64,000 nt of DNA from Streptomyces hyderabadensis (GTDB taxonomy: Bacteria > Actinomycetota > Actinomycetes > Streptomycetales > Streptomycetaceae), in NCBI RefSeq assembly GCF_020404845.1, contig NZ_JAIOJZ010000031.1:1-64000 (forward strand), given 5' to 3'. Below the pieces are notes generated by a model. It made no database searches, was not told the origin of the DNA, and worked only from the letters and a program-made list of their open reading frames with translations. Below are positions 25,059 to 37,300 of the stretch, one piece after another. The translations under genes were made by a program, and so were the position numbers. Position 1 is the first letter of the stretch; the number at the start of each line of letters is the position of its first letter.

Positions 25059-28000
25059 ATGTCCGGCTCCACCCCCCGCCAGGTCCCCATCGCCGTGGTC
25101 GGCGTCGGGGCACTGGTTCCGGGCGCCACGGACGCGGCCGGCTACTGGCGGGTCGTGACCGGCGGCCGCGACCTGATCACCGAGGTTCCCGCCTCCCGCT
25201 GGCGGGTGGAGGACCACTACGATCCGGACCCGGCCGCCTCCGACAAGACGTACGCCCGCCGGGGCGCTTTCCTTCCCGAGGTGGACTTCGACCCGATGGC
25301 CTACGGGGTGCCTCCCGCCAATCTGCCGGCCACGGACACCTCCCAGCTGCTCGCCCTCATGGTCGCCGACCAGGTGCTGAGTGACGCCGGCGGGACGTCC
25401 GGGATCGACCGGGACCGGACCGGCGTTGTCCTCGGGGCGGCCGCCCTCGAACTGCTGCCGCACATGTACGGGCGTTCCCAGCGCCCCACGTGGCTGGCGG
25501 GGCTGCGGGAGAGCGGGCTTGACGAGGCCGAGGCGCAGGCTGTGTGCGACCGCATCGCCGCCCGCTTCGAGCCGTGGCGCGAGTCGACCTTCCCGGGGCT
25601 GCTGGGCAACGTCGTGGCGGGACGGATCGCCAACCGGTTCGATCTGCACGGCGTCAACCACACCACCGACGCCGCCTGTGCCAGTTCGCTGGCCGCCCTG
25701 TCGACGGCGGTCGGAGAATTGTCCCTGCGCCGGGCGGACCTGGTCATCAGCGGCGGTGTGGACACCGGGAACGACATCGGCATGTTCCTGTGCTTCTCCA
25801 AGACGCCCGCGCTCTCCCCCAGCGGCGACTGCCGCCCGTTCGCGGAGGCGGCGGACGGCACGATGCTCGGTGAGGCGGTCGTGATGTACGCCCTGAAACG
25901 TTTGTCCGACGCAGAGCGCGACGGCGACCGGATCCACGCCGTGATCAGGGGCATCGGCACCTCGTCGGACGGCCGGAGCACAGCGATCTACGCCCCGCTG
26001 CCCGAGGGCCAGGAACGGGCCCTGCGACGCGCGTACGACGAGGCCGGCTACCCGCCGGAGACCGTGGAGCTGGTCGAGGCGCACGGCACCGGCACGAAGG
26101 CCGGGGACACCGCGGAACTGGCCGCGCTCAACGCGGTGTTCGGCGCCTCGGGACGTCCTGACGGCCAGTGGTGCGCGATCGGCTCGGTGAAGTCGCAGAT
26201 CGGGCACACCAAGTGCGCGGCGGGTGCGGCGGGGCTGCTCAAGGCAGTGATGGCCCTCCAGCACAAGGTGCTTCCGCCCACAGTCAAGGTCGAACGGCCG
26301 AACCCGGCGGCCGCCGCCCCTGACGGCCCGTTCTACGTGAACACTCAGGCCCGGCCGTGGGTGCGGCCGGCCGGTCATCCGCGCCGGGCGGCGGTGTCGA
26401 GTTTCGGCTTCGGCGGCAGCAACTTCCACGTCACCCTGGAGGAATACACGCCGCCGACCGTGCCCACCCCTTCGTCGGGCACGCAGGCGGACACCCCTGC
26501 GCGCCCGGCGCCGAAGAACACGGGCCGCCCTGCCCTGCGCCACCGCACGGCGTCGAGCGAGCTGGTCCTGTTCGCCGTCGCCTCGCCGTCCGCCCTGGAG
26601 GAACAACTGCCCAAGGACGGGCGGCCGCTGACCGAGCTGGCGAGGGAGAGCCACGCCGCGTTCTCGCCCACCGCCCGGGTGCGGCTGGCCGTCGTTGCCA
26701 CCGACACCGATGACCTGCGGAGGAAGTACGCGCAGGCGCTCGTGCACGTCCGGCGGCGCCCCGAGGCGTCGTTCTCGGCCCCTTCCGGAATCCGGTACGC
26801 GTACGGCGAGCCCGCGCCCGGCCGCATCGGCTTCCTGTTCCCCGGGCAGGGCTCCCAGTACGTCGGGATGGGGGCCGGGCTCGCGATGCTGGCCCCGGCC
26901 GCGCAGGCCGTGTGGGACCGGCTGGGCTCCACCCGCTTCGACGGAAGGCCGCTGCACCGGGCCGTGTTCCCGCCGCCCGCCTTCACCGAGGAGGAGCGCG
27001 CCGCCCGAGCGGCCCTGCTGAACGCCACCGAGTGGGCTCAGCCGGCGCTGGCGGTGCACGCGCTCGCGCTGCTGGCGGTGGTGCGGGAACTGGGGCTGCG
27101 GCCGGACTGCGTGGCCGGCCACAGTTTCGGCGAACTGGTGGCACTGCACTGCGCGGGCGCCCTGGACGCGGAGTCGCTGGTCGGGCTGGCGCGTCGCCGC
27201 GGCGAGCTGATGCGGGAGGCGGCGGCCACCCCGGGCGCGATGCTGGCGGTGGCGGCGGACCGCGAACGCGTGGCGGAGGTACTGGCCGGCGGTGGCTTCG
27301 AAGACATCTGGCCGGCCAACCACAACTCGCCCCGTCAGACGGTGCTCTCAGGTTCGGCGGCGGCGGTCGAAAGGGCGAGGAGCGCCTTCTCGGCCGCGGG
27401 GATCGCCTCCCGCGGACTGTCCGCGTCGACCGCCTTCCACAGCCCGCTGGTCGCCCCTGCCGTCGAGCCGCTCGCCGCCCATCTGCGCACGGTGACGTTC
27501 TCAGAACCTCAGATCGAGGTCTACGGCAACACGGACGCGGCGCCCTACCCCTCGTGCCCGGATGCAGTGCGCCGCCGGGTCGCCGGTCATCTCGCCTCGC
27601 CGGTCCTCTTCCAGGACCAGATCGAGGCGATGTACGCCGCGGGGGTGCGGACCTTCGTGGAGGTCGGCGCGGGCGCCACGCTCACGGGCCTGGTCGGGCA
27701 GATCCTCGGCGACCGTGAGCATGCGGCCGTGCCCCTCGACCGGCCGGCCGGGGCGGGCGCCGACACCTTCCACGCCGCGCTCGGTGAACTCGCCGTACGG
27801 GGCGTTCCCCTCGACCTCGTCCCCCTCTGGACCCCCTACGCATCGCCCGGAACACCAGCGAAGGAGCGCGAGCCCCGAATGACCGTGAAGATCAGTGGAG
27901 CCAACTACGGTCAGCTCCCGCCCTCCGGAACCCCACACGTCGAACCGACGCATGCTGCGGAATACGGGCCGCGCGCCGACGCCGTACCGGCTGTCGCCGT

Positions 28001-31000
28001 CCCCGCACCGGCGGTCGCTCTGCCCTCGCAGCCCCCCGGCGACGTGCCGCTGCCGCCGGTATCCGTGCCGGCTGCCGCGTCTTCGCAGCAGCGGTTCGGG
28101 CCGTCGCACCCGGCGGAGGCGCCGGCTGACGCCCGCCCGGTCATCGGCGACGATCGGCAGCTGGCCGTCGAGAGCATCCACCGGCAGACGGCCGAGACCC
28201 ACCTCGCCTGTCAACGTCTGCTGACGGACAGCCATATGGCCTTCCTGAGGATGACCGAAACGAGCCTGGCCGCGCTGCTCGGTGCGCCGGTCCCGGGCGC
28301 GGTCCCGGACATGACAGCACCCGCTCCGCTGCCGCTCCCGCGCTCCGTCGGCCCGCTCGACGTACCGGCCGCCGTGGCGCCCCCGGTGGCGGCGCCGGCT
28401 CCCGTGGCGGTGGTCGGGGGCGCGACGCCGTATCCCGTGCCGGAGGCGAGCGCTCCTCCGGCGAGCGACGCGGTGCGCCCCTCGGTATCGGAGCCGGCAC
28501 CGACCGAAGCACCGGCACGGGACGCGTCGGCGCCGGACCGATCGGTGTCGGAGCCTGCTCCCTCGGAGCTGTCTTCCTCCGAGCTGTCTTCCTCCGAGCT
28601 GGAGGAGTTGCTCCTGTCGGTGGTGGCCGACCTCACCGGCTATCCGACCGCCATGCTGCACGTGGACATGGATCTGGAGGCGGACCTGGGCGTCGACTCC
28701 ATCAAGCGTGTCGAGATTCTGTCGGCCGTGCGCCGCCGGGTGGGCGACGTGGCGGTCGGGGACGCCGGACGGCTCGGCAAGCTCCGTACCCTGCGCGAGA
28801 TCACCGCGGCACTCGCCTCCGGCGCCCCACCCGCCGGGTCGGCGTCGGAGCCGGACGTCCCTGGGGTGCCCGCGCCCCGCGCGGACGCGTTCGAGCCCTC
28901 CCCGGCAAAGACTCGCGAGGCCGCCCCGCTCTCCACGACCGTCGATGTCCCGGCCGTACGCGGCGACGGATCCGGGCGGTCCGCCGATGACGCGGGGGCG
29001 GACGGGTGGACACCCTTGACCCGGCTGGTGCCGCGCATGGTGGAGTCTCCGGCGTCCGGGCTGGCCACGGCGGGGCTGCTGGACGGGCCGGTCGTGGTGA
29101 GCGGCGAGGACGTGACGGGGTGCCCGGTCGTCGGCCTCGTGGCCCGGAAGCTGGCGGAGCGCGGCGTGGACGCCACCGCCGTGACGGAGGTGCCAGAAGG
29201 GGCGCGCGGCGTCATCCACCTGGGCGGCCTCTCCGCGGACGGCACACCGGACGAGGCCCGGGAGGTCCATCGCTCGGCGCTCCGCGCGGCGCGCGCGCTG
29301 GCACGGCGGGAGCCCGAGGGCGGCGGCCTGTTCGTCACCGTCCAGGACACCGGCGGCGACTTCGGGCTCGGCGGACACGCGCCCGGCCGTGCGTGGCTGG
29401 GCGGGACGGCCGGACTGGCGAGGACCGCCGCGAAGGAGTGGCCGGACGTCCAGGTGAGGGTCCTCGACTGCGAGCGGGGCGGGCGGGACGACGAAGAGGT
29501 CGCCGACGCGATCGTGTGCGAACTGCTCGACGGCGGAGCCGACACGGAGGTCGGCCTTCGTGCGGACGGCACCCGCGCCCTGCTGCGGATGGTGCCCGCC
29601 CCGCTCACACCCGGCGGCGCCCCGCGCATCGGCGAGAACTCCGTGATCGTGGCCACCGGCGGTGCCCGCGGGGTGACCGCCGCCGCGCTGCTCGACCTGG
29701 CCAGGACCCACCGGCCGCGGATCGTCCTGCTCGGACGGACGGAGGCCGCCGCCGAGCCCGCCGGACTGGCATCGGCCACCGACGAACGGGCCCTCACCCG
29801 ACTCCTCGCGGAGCGGGCCGGGGATACGGAGGGGTCCTCGCCCGCCCGGATCGCGGAGGAGGCCCGGGGGATTCTCGCCGCCCGCGAAGTACGGGCGACG
29901 CTGGCCGGGTTGGAGGCCGCCGGTTCGCCCGCCCGGTACGTCAGGGTGGATGTCCGGGATGCCGACGCTCTCACCGCGGCGCTGCGCGAGGTGCGCGCGA
30001 CGTGGGGGCCGGTGACCGGCATCGTGCACGGGGCGGGCGTGCTCGCCGACAAGCGGATCGCGGACAAGACCGACGAGCAGGCCGAGCCGGTCATGGCCAC
30101 GAAGGTGGACGGGCTGCGGGCGCTGCTGACGGCGACGGCGGACGATCCCCTGGACACGATTCTGCTGTTCTCCTCGGTGGCCGCCGTGTTCGGCAACGCG
30201 GGCCAGAGCGACTACGCCATGGCCAACGAGGTCCTCCAGCAGGTCGCGTCGGCGGAGCAGGCTCGCCGCCCCGACTGCCTGGTGCGCTGCGTGGCCTGGG
30301 GCCCCTGGCAGGGCGGCATGGTCACCCCGGCCCTGGCCGCGCACTTCGGCCGGGCCGGGGTGCCGCTCATCCCCCCGGCCCAGGGGGCCGCGGCCTGCAC
30401 CGCCGAACTGGACGGTGCGGCCGACGAGGCCCGTGTGGTGCTGACGGCGGGCGACGGGCCGGCTGCCGCGGACGAGCGGTTGCGCGCACAGGTGCTGGTC
30501 AGCTCGGGCACCCTGCCGCAGCTGGCCGACCACGCGCCCGCCGGTGTCCCGGTGCTGCCCGTGGCGCTGGTCCTGAACTGGTTCGCGGGCGCCGCGGCGG
30601 CCTGGCTGCCGACCGAGGGGCCGCTCGTCCTGCGTGATCTGCGGGTGTACCGGAAGTACGACCTGCCGGAGCTGGAAGGCGTGGGCCACCGGCTCACCGT
30701 GCTCGGCAGCCGGGGCGCGCCCGGCTCCCCGGCCGGGCTGGAGACGGAGCTGCGGGGCGAGGAGGGCCCGGCGCATTTCCGTGCCGTCGTGGACACGGGC
30801 GACGGTGCGCCCGACCGGTCCTCCTGGGACGCCCCGGCGGACCTGAAGCCGCTCGACGTGGCCGCGCCGTACCACGGGGGCGTCCTCTTCCACGGCCCCC
30901 GGTTCCACGCCCTGCGCGAAGTGCGCGGTGTGTCGGAGCACGGGGCGGAGGCGACGGTCGCGGGCCTGCGGTCCCTGGGCTGGCCGGGCGGGCACGGTCC

Positions 31001-31262
31001 GCTGGATCCGGCCGCCGTGGACGGCGCGCTGCAACTCGCGCTGCTCTGGGGCGAGAAGGTGCTCGGGTCGGCGACCCTGCCGATGGCCGTCGCGGAGTGC
31101 AGGGTGTACCGGCGGGGCCCGGTGGACGACGCCGTGCGCTGTGTGGTGCGGGGACGCAAGGTCCACGACACCGGGGCACGCTGCGACGCCGCGCTGATCG
31201 GCCCCGACGGGTCCGTCCTGCTGGAGCTGACCGGCGTCGAACTCGTCAGCAGCCCCTCCTGA
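25059..31262 (+). CDS. pfaA-like: PfaA-like multidomain synthase (KS-AT-ACP-KR-DH)
   Basis: The 2067-residue megasynthase has these domains in order. Ketosynthase (about 10-465): catalytic Cys in TDAACASSL near 207, His in HGTGTKAGD and IGHTKCAAG. Acyltransferase (about 590-915): FPGQGSQYVGMG and the Ser in GHSFGE near 687. A Pro/Ala-rich linker. One acyl carrier domain (DLGVDSIKR near 1211). Ketoreductase (about 1525-1790): ATGGARGVT and Tyr in QSDYAMAN. Dehydratase (about 1815-2060): HAPAGVPVLP and DGALQ, both catalytic motifs intact. Marine PfaA has 4-9 tandem carriers; this has one. ATG 25059 follows GAGGAGAGACC; ATG 25002, overlapping pfaD's stop, is the alternative. Confidence 0.93.
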   Translation: MSGSTPRQVPIAVVGVGALVPGATDAAGYWRVVTGGRDLITEVPASRWRVEDHYDPDPAASDKTYARRGAFLPEVDFDPMAYGVPPANLPATDTSQLLALMVADQVLSDAGGTSGIDRDRTGVVLGAAALELLPHMYGRSQRPTWLAGLRESGLDEAEAQAVCDRIAARFEPWRESTFPGLLGNVVAGRIANRFDLHGVNHTTDAACASSLAALSTAVGELSLRRADLVISGGVDTGNDIGMFLCFSKTPALSPSGDCRPFAEAADGTMLGEAVVMYALKRLSDAERDGDRIHAVIRGIGTSSDGRSTAIYAPLPEGQERALRRAYDEAGYPPETVELVEAHGTGTKAGDTAELAALNAVFGASGRPDGQWCAIGSVKSQIGHTKCAAGAAGLLKAVMALQHKVLPPTVKVERPNPAAAAPDGPFYVNTQARPWVRPAGHPRRAAVSSFGFGGSNFHVTLEEYTPPTVPTPSSGTQADTPARPAPKNTGRPALRHRTASSELVLFAVASPSALEEQLPKDGRPLTELARESHAAFSPTARVRLAVVATDTDDLRRKYAQALVHVRRRPEASFSAPSGIRYAYGEPAPGRIGFLFPGQGSQYVGMGAGLAMLAPAAQAVWDRLGSTRFDGRPLHRAVFPPPAFTEEERAARAALLNATEWAQPALAVHALALLAVVRELGLRPDCVAGHSFGELVALHCAGALDAESLVGLARRRGELMREAAATPGAMLAVAADRERVAEVLAGGGFEDIWPANHNSPRQTVLSGSAAAVERARSAFSAAGIASRGLSASTAFHSPLVAPAVEPLAAHLRTVTFSEPQIEVYGNTDAAPYPSCPDAVRRRVAGHLASPVLFQDQIEAMYAAGVRTFVEVGAGATLTGLVGQILGDREHAAVPLDRPAGAGADTFHAALGELAVRGVPLDLVPLWTPYASPGTPAKEREPRMTVKISGANYGQLPPSGTPHVEPTHAAEYGPRADAVPAVAVPAPAVALPSQPPGDVPLPPVSVPAAASSQQRFGPSHPAEAPADARPVIGDDRQLAVESIHRQTAETHLACQRLLTDSHMAFLRMTETSLAALLGAPVPGAVPDMTAPAPLPLPRSVGPLDVPAAVAPPVAAPAPVAVVGGATPYPVPEASAPPASDAVRPSVSEPAPTEAPARDASAPDRSVSEPAPSELSSSELSSSELEELLLSVVADLTGYPTAMLHVDMDLEADLGVDSIKRVEILSAVRRRVGDVAVGDAGRLGKLRTLREITAALASGAPPAGSASEPDVPGVPAPRADAFEPSPAKTREAAPLSTTVDVPAVRGDGSGRSADDAGADGWTPLTRLVPRMVESPASGLATAGLLDGPVVVSGEDVTGCPVVGLVARKLAERGVDATAVTEVPEGARGVIHLGGLSADGTPDEAREVHRSALRAARALARREPEGGGLFVTVQDTGGDFGLGGHAPGRAWLGGTAGLARTAAKEWPDVQVRVLDCERGGRDDEEVADAIVCELLDGGADTEVGLRADGTRALLRMVPAPLTPGGAPRIGENSVIVATGGARGVTAAALLDLARTHRPRIVLLGRTEAAAEPAGLASATDERALTRLLAERAGDTEGSSPARIAEEARGILAAREVRATLAGLEAAGSPARYVRVDVRDADALTAALREVRATWGPVTGIVHGAGVLADKRIADKTDEQAEPVMATKVDGLRALLTATADDPLDTILLFSSVAAVFGNAGQSDYAMANEVLQQVASAEQARRPDCLVRCVAWGPWQGGMVTPALAAHFGRAGVPLIPPAQGAAACTAELDGAADEARVVLTAGDGPAAADERLRAQVLVSSGTLPQLADHAPAGVPVLPVALVLNWFAGAAAAWLPTEGPLVLRDLRVYRKYDLPELEGVGHRLTVLGSRGAPGSPAGLETELRGEEGPAHFRAVVDTGDGAPDRSSWDAPADLKPLDVAAPYHGGVLFHGPRFHALREVRGVSEHGAEATVAGLRSLGWPGGHGPLDPAAVDGALQLALLWGEKVLGSATLPMAVAECRVYRRGPVDDAVRCVVRGRKVHDTGARCDAALIGPDGSVLLELTGVELVSSPS

Positions 31263-31309
31263 CCGGGCGCCTTCCCTCCTGTCCGCACCCGCCGTGAAGT
31301 GAGACCCGC

Positions 31310-34300
31310 ATGCGTTTCGAACCGATCGCCATCGTCGGCCGGGGCTGTGTCCTGCCCGGCGCACTGGACCCGGACGGGTTCTGGGAGAACGTCGCCGCCG
31401 GGCGTACGAGTCTGACGGCGGCCCCGGAAGGCCGGTGGCGGCTGCCGCGCCACCGGGTCATGGGCACGGTGGACGACCACCTCGACCGCACCTGGACCGA
31501 TATCGGAGGGTACGTCGAGGGGTTCGAATCCGTCTTCGACCCGGAAGGCTTTCTCGTCCCCCCGGAGCGGATCGCGACGCTGGACCCGCTCTTCCACTGG
31601 GTGCTCCACGGGGTGCGGCAGGCGCTCATGGAGGCGGGCCGCACCGCGCCGCTGGGGCGCGGCGGGCTGATCCTGGGCAACCTGTCGTACCCCACCTCCA
31701 CCGGCGCGGCCTTCGCCGAACACGTCTGGCTGTCGGCGCAGCGCCCGGAGCTCCGCGACGCGCTGCTGACGGGTGGTCGCCGCCCCCGCCCCGATGCCCG
31801 CAACCGCTTCTCCTCCGGTCTCCCGGCCCTGCTCGCGGCCCGCGCGCTCGGGCTCGGGGCCGGGGCGTGGTCCCTCGACGCGGCCTGCGCCTCCTCGCTG
31901 TACGCGATCAAGCTGGCGTGCGACCGCCTGCACGACGGCACGGCCGACCTGATGGTGGCCGGTGCGGTCAGCCGGCCCGACCCTCTCTACCTGCACGTGG
32001 GGTTCTGCGGGCTGTCCGCGACGAGCCGTACGGGGCGCAGCCGCCCCTTCGACCGGGACGCCGACGGACTGGTGCACGGTGAGGGCGCCGGGTTCGTCGC
32101 CCTGGCGCGGCTCTCCGACGCCCGCGCGGCCGGGCTCCCCGTGTTCGGCGTGATCCGCGGGGTGGGGCTGTCCAACGACGGGCGGGGGTCCGGTCTGATC
32201 AGCCCGTCCGAGGAGGGCCAGGTGCGGGCGATGAGCCTGGCATACGAGGTGGCGGGCGTCGCTCCCGAGTCGGTTTCGCTCGTCGAGTGCCATGCGACGG
32301 GAACCCCGGTCGGCGACGCGGTGGAGGCACGGGGCATGGCCCGGGTCTTCGGGGCCGCCGACGACGTGCCGATCGGTTCGGCGAAGTCGAACGTCGGGCA
32401 TCTGCTGGCCTCGGCGGGCGTGGTGGGGCTGCTGAAGGTGCTGGGTGCGATGCGCTCCGGGGTGCGCCCGGCGACACTCGGCGCGCGTCGGCCGCTGGAC
32501 GCCCTGTCGGGCACGCCGTTGCGCGTGCTGGACACGGCGGAGCAGTGGGCAGGACCCCGCAGGGCGGCGGTCAGCGCGTTCGGGTTCGGCGGGACCAACG
32601 CCCACCTGCTCCTCGACGACCCGGACGACGCTCCCCCGCCCTCCGTGCCCCGGCCGGTGTACGGACCGCGGTCCACCGCGCGCCGGGCCGCACCGGCGGA
32701 GCGGGCACCGCAGGACCCGGTGCCGGGACCCGACGCGCCGGAAACCCCGGCCGCGGCAGCCGACAGCGGGGCGCCGGGCGACCGTACGGCCGGGGCATGC
32801 GCGGTACCCGTGGCGATCGTCGCCATCGGGGCGCGGGTCGGGGAGGGAACGTCGGTCGAGGACCTCCGCCGGGCGGTGCTGGGCGGTGGACGGCGCGGCC
32901 CGGTCGCGGAGATCGCCGTGCAGCTGACGGGCCTGTGCTTCCCCCCGCTCGCCCTGGAGCGGACCGTACGCCATCAACTCCTGGTGCTGGAGGCCGCCCG
33001 GGAGGCCGCCCGGACGGTGGGCCTGCCCCGGGAGCGGACCATGGTGGTCATCGGTACCGGCGTGGACCCGGAGGTGGCCCGGGCGGGCGCGCGCTGGCGG
33101 ATTCCCCATTGGCTGGAGGAGTCGGGTGTGCCCGTCACGGCGGCGTGGGCGGACCTCGCCCGGGACGCCTTCGCCCAACCCATGACGGCGGAGGGGGTGG
33201 TGGGCAGCATGCCGAACCTGGCGGCGAACCGCATCAGCACCCAACTGGACCTGGCGGGACCGAGTTTCACGGTGTCCGCCGAGGAGGCGTCCGGGCTGGT
33301 GGCGCTGGAGGCTGCCGCCCGCGCCCTGCGGTCGGGGGAGGCCGACGCCGCGCTCGTCGGCGCCACCGACCTGTCCTGCGAAGCGGTCCACCGGGCCGCC
33401 GTGCGGGAATCCGCTCCCGGCGTGGAGCCCGGTGACGCGGCGGTCGTCCTGGTCCTCAAGCTGCTGGACGCCGCCCGCCGGGACGGGGACACCGTCGTCG
33501 CCGTACTGGACGAGGAAGCCGACGACGAACCCGACATGGTCATCGGCGACGGCCCGGACGCGGGATTCGATCCGGCGTCCGCCTTCGGTCGCGCCCATGC
33601 GGCCTCCGGGCTGGTGTCCGTCGCCGTCGCGGCGCTCTCGCTCCAGCACCGCGCGGTCCCCCGCCCCGACGCGCCCGCCGACACGGCGGCCGTCGCCCAC
33701 ACCGCGCGGGTCGTCGCCGTACCGGCGGAGGGGCCGGCCACGAGCGTCCGGCTGCGCGCCGGGGACCCCCGGCCGTGGCTGCCGGGGCCCGCCCCGCGCC
33801 TGCGCGTCTTCTCCGGGGCGGACCGCGCTCAGGTGCTGGCCGCACTGGAGGCCGGGACCGAGTCCTCGGCGGGCCCGGCACGGCTGGCTCTCGTGGCGGA
33901 CGGCGGCACCGCCTGGGCGGAGCGCCGCGAAGCGGCCCGTCGCTGGCTGGCTCAGGGCGGGGCCCGCCCGGCGGATGTCCTGTACCGGGACGCGCCGATC
34001 GGCGGCGAGACCGCCTTCGTGTACACCAACGGCTCGGCCGCGTACCCCGGGATGGGCCACGCGCTGACGCTGGCGTACCCGTCGCTGGGCGAGAGCGTCC
34101 GTGCGGGGCACCGGGCGATCGGGACGCGGCTGCGCTCCGGGAGGGGGCCCGGCGTGCTCGACCAGATCTGGTCCGTCGCCGAACTGGCGGTCTTCCACAC
34201 CGTGTTCAGCCGTGAGGTGCTGGGCCTGCGGCCGGACGCCGCGATCGGCTACTCCTCGGGCGAGTCGACGGCACTGGTCGCGCTGGGCGCGTGGCCGGAC

Positions 34301-37300
34301 GCCTCGGGGCTGTACGAGGCGACGCGGGAGAGCGGGCTGTTCACCACGGAGCTCACGGGTGAGCTGCGGGCGGTGCGGCGCTACTGGCGGCAGCGCGGCA
34401 TCGACGGCGACCGCTGGTCGAGCTATCTGGTCGCCGCGCCGCTGGAGGCTGTCCGCGCGGAGCTCGCCGGGGAGCGGGCGGTCCATCTGATGGCGGTGAA
34501 CGCGCCGGGGGTCTGCGTCGTCGGCGGCGAGTCCAAGGCATGCGCGGCCGTGGTCACCCGGCTCGGCGTGGACCGGGCGATCGAACTGGACTACGACATG
34601 GCCGCCCACGCCCCGGAGTTGGCGGAGGTCCGCGAGGTGTGGCGCGAGGCCCACCGTCGCCCCACGGTCGATGTGCCGGGGGTCCGGTTCTACAGCGCGG
34701 CCACCGGCCGGGCGTACCGTCCGACGACCGAGCGGGCCGCCGAAGCGCTCACCGCTCAGGGACTGGGCACGATCGACTTCGCGGCGACGATCGAGCGGGC
34801 GTGGGCGGACGGTGTCCGCGTCTTCGTGGAGCACGGGCCCCGGAAGCTGTGCACCGGCTGGATCAAGCGGGTCCTCGGGGACCGGGAGCATGTGGCCGTC
34901 GCGCTGGACACCCCGGAGGACACCGGGCTGCGGAATCTGTGCCTGGCCGTCGGCGAACTCGTGGTGGCCGGGGTGCCGGTGCGGGCCGACGCGTTGACCG
35001 CACGGCTCGCCGAGGCCGCTACCGATCTCCCAGCCCCCGGCCCCACCGTCACCGTTGCCGTACCCCCCACGCCCTGCCTGCCGCCCCTGGAGCGCGTCGT
35101 GACCGTTCTGCCCCGGGCCCCCGAGCTGGCGCCGGTGCCGGCGGAGCGGGCCGCTCCCGCGGAACGGCCGGGCGCCCCGGTTGCTGCCGTATCCGCCGCC
35201 GCGGTGGGGCCGGTGGCCCGGTTGTCCGACCCGGCGTCCCCGGCGTCGGGGTCGCCGGAGGTCGCAGGCACGGTCGTCCGGCAGAGCCGGCGGGCCGCCC
35301 TGGTGCACGAGGAGATCATGGCCGCGCACGCGGAGGCCCACCGGCGGTTCCTGGACGTGTCCGCGCTGGCCGTCACGGCGCTGACGGCGGGCGGCAGGAC
35401 GGACGCCGGACGCGCGGCGGTTTCCCTGCCCGCGGGAGACGTTGCCTCCGCACCGCCGTCCGCCGCCCTCCCCGTACCAGCGCCGTGCGCCCCGCCCGTC
35501 CCGGTGCGGCCGCGGGGCCCGGTATCAGCCCCGCGCCCCGGCAGGGCTCCGGTCCCTGTCCCGGGGGCGAAGCCGGTGTTCGACCGGGCCCAGTTGGAGT
35601 ACCTCGCCTCCGGGGAGATCTCCGCGCTGTTCGGTCCGCGCTTCGCCGAGCAGGACCGGTACGCGGTGCAGACCCGGATGCCCGGACCGCCCATGCTCTT
35701 CGCCGACCGGGTCACCGCCATCGACGCGGTGCCCGCGGCGCTCGTCCTGCCGGGGCCGGTCCGCACGGACGGGCGGATCTGGACGGAGACCGACGTCCTG
35801 GCCGACAGCTGGTACCTGGACGCGACGGGATGCATGCCGGCCGGCGTGCTGATCGAGGCGGGACAGGCCGATCTGCTGCTGCTCAGCTGGCTGGGGGCGG
35901 ACCTGCTCAACCGGGGCGAGCGCGCCTACCGCCTGCTCGGCTGCGAGGTGACGTTCCACGGCGGCCCGCCCCGCCCCGGCGACACCCTGTGCTTCGAGAT
36001 CCATGTGGACGGCCACGCGGAGGCGGGCGGGGTCCGGCTGGCCTTCTTCCACTACGACTGCTACGTGGACGGTGAGTTGCGGCTCAGCGTCCGCGAGGGC
36101 CAAGCCGGCTTCTTCACCCCCGCCGAACTGGCCGCCGGCGGCGGGGTGCGCTGGGACCCGGCCGAGCACGCTCCCGACGACGACCTTCCGTGCGACCCTC
36201 CTGCCGTACGCTGCGAGCGGACCAGCTTCGGCACGGACCGGGTGCGGGCCCTGGCGCAGGGGTCGCCCGCGGAGTGCTTCGGGCAGGGCTGGGAGGCGAC
36301 GGCAGCCCATGTGCGGACGCCCCTGCTCGACGGGGAGCGGCTGCGCCTGCTGGACGAGGTCACCGTGTTCGACCCGGTCGGCGGGCCGTGGGGCCGGGGG
36401 TATCTGCGGGCCGAGACGGCGGTGTCCCCGGACGACTGGTTCTTCACCGGCCACTTCAAGAACGACCCCTGTATGCCTGGCACCCTGATGCTCCAGGGTG
36501 GTCTTCAGGCCATGGCCTTCTATCTGACGGCCTCGGGCCACACCGTCGACCGGGACGGCTGGCGTTTCGAACCGGTCGACACCCAGCCGTCCCGGGCCAA
36601 GTGCCGGGGCCAGGCGACCCCGGAGTCCCGGAGGATCGTCTACGAGGTGTTCGTCCGGGGCGTCTCGGCCGGGCCGGTGCCGACGCTCCACGCCGATGTC
36701 CTCGGGTCGGTGGACGGCAGAAAGGCGTTCCTGGGGCGCGGCATGGCACTCCGGCTGGTGCCCGACTGGCCGTTGTCGCAGTGGCGGGTCACGGGCCCGC
36801 CCGCCGTGCAGGAGGACGGAGCGCCGGTGCCGCCGTCACGGCTCGGCGGACTGTCCGGGCACCGGGAGGAAAAGGCGGTGGCCGTCGCTGCCGACGGGTT
36901 CCGCTTCGACTACGCGTCGTTGCTGGCATGCGCCTGGGGCAGGCCCAGCGAGGCGTTCGGCACCATGTACGAGCGCTTCGACGGCACCCGCAGGGTCGCC
37001 AGGCTCCCCGGGCCGCCTTACCACTTCATGAGCCGGATCGTCTCGGTGGACGGCGTCCAGGGCGGCATGCGGGAGGGCAGCGTCGTCGTCGCCGAGTACG
37101 ACGTACCGGAACGGGCGTGGTACTTCGAGCAGAACCCGTCCCGGTGCATGCCGCTCTCGGTCCTCATGGAGGTCGCGCTGCAGCCCTGCGGGTGGCTGGC
37201 CTCGTACGTCGGCAGCGCGACGACCAGCGAGCAGGACCTGCTGTTCCGCAATCTGGACGGAGTGAAGACGGTCACCGGCGAGGTCACCGCCGGGACGCGC

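Noticed and set aside
28565..28610. Coding tandem repeat SSSEL near the carrier domain as a regulatory repeat
   Set aside because: It is in frame inside a flexible linker and most likely structural; mentioned only in connection with the single carrier domain.
27501..31364. 1287-codon minus-strand frame opposite the PfaA-like gene
   Set aside because: It is Arg/Gly-rich with no domain, an antisense artefact of high third-position GC.
30212..35341. 1709-codon minus-strand frame opposite the two synthase genes
   Set aside because: It spans two intact divergently read genes and their junction; no motif is visible.
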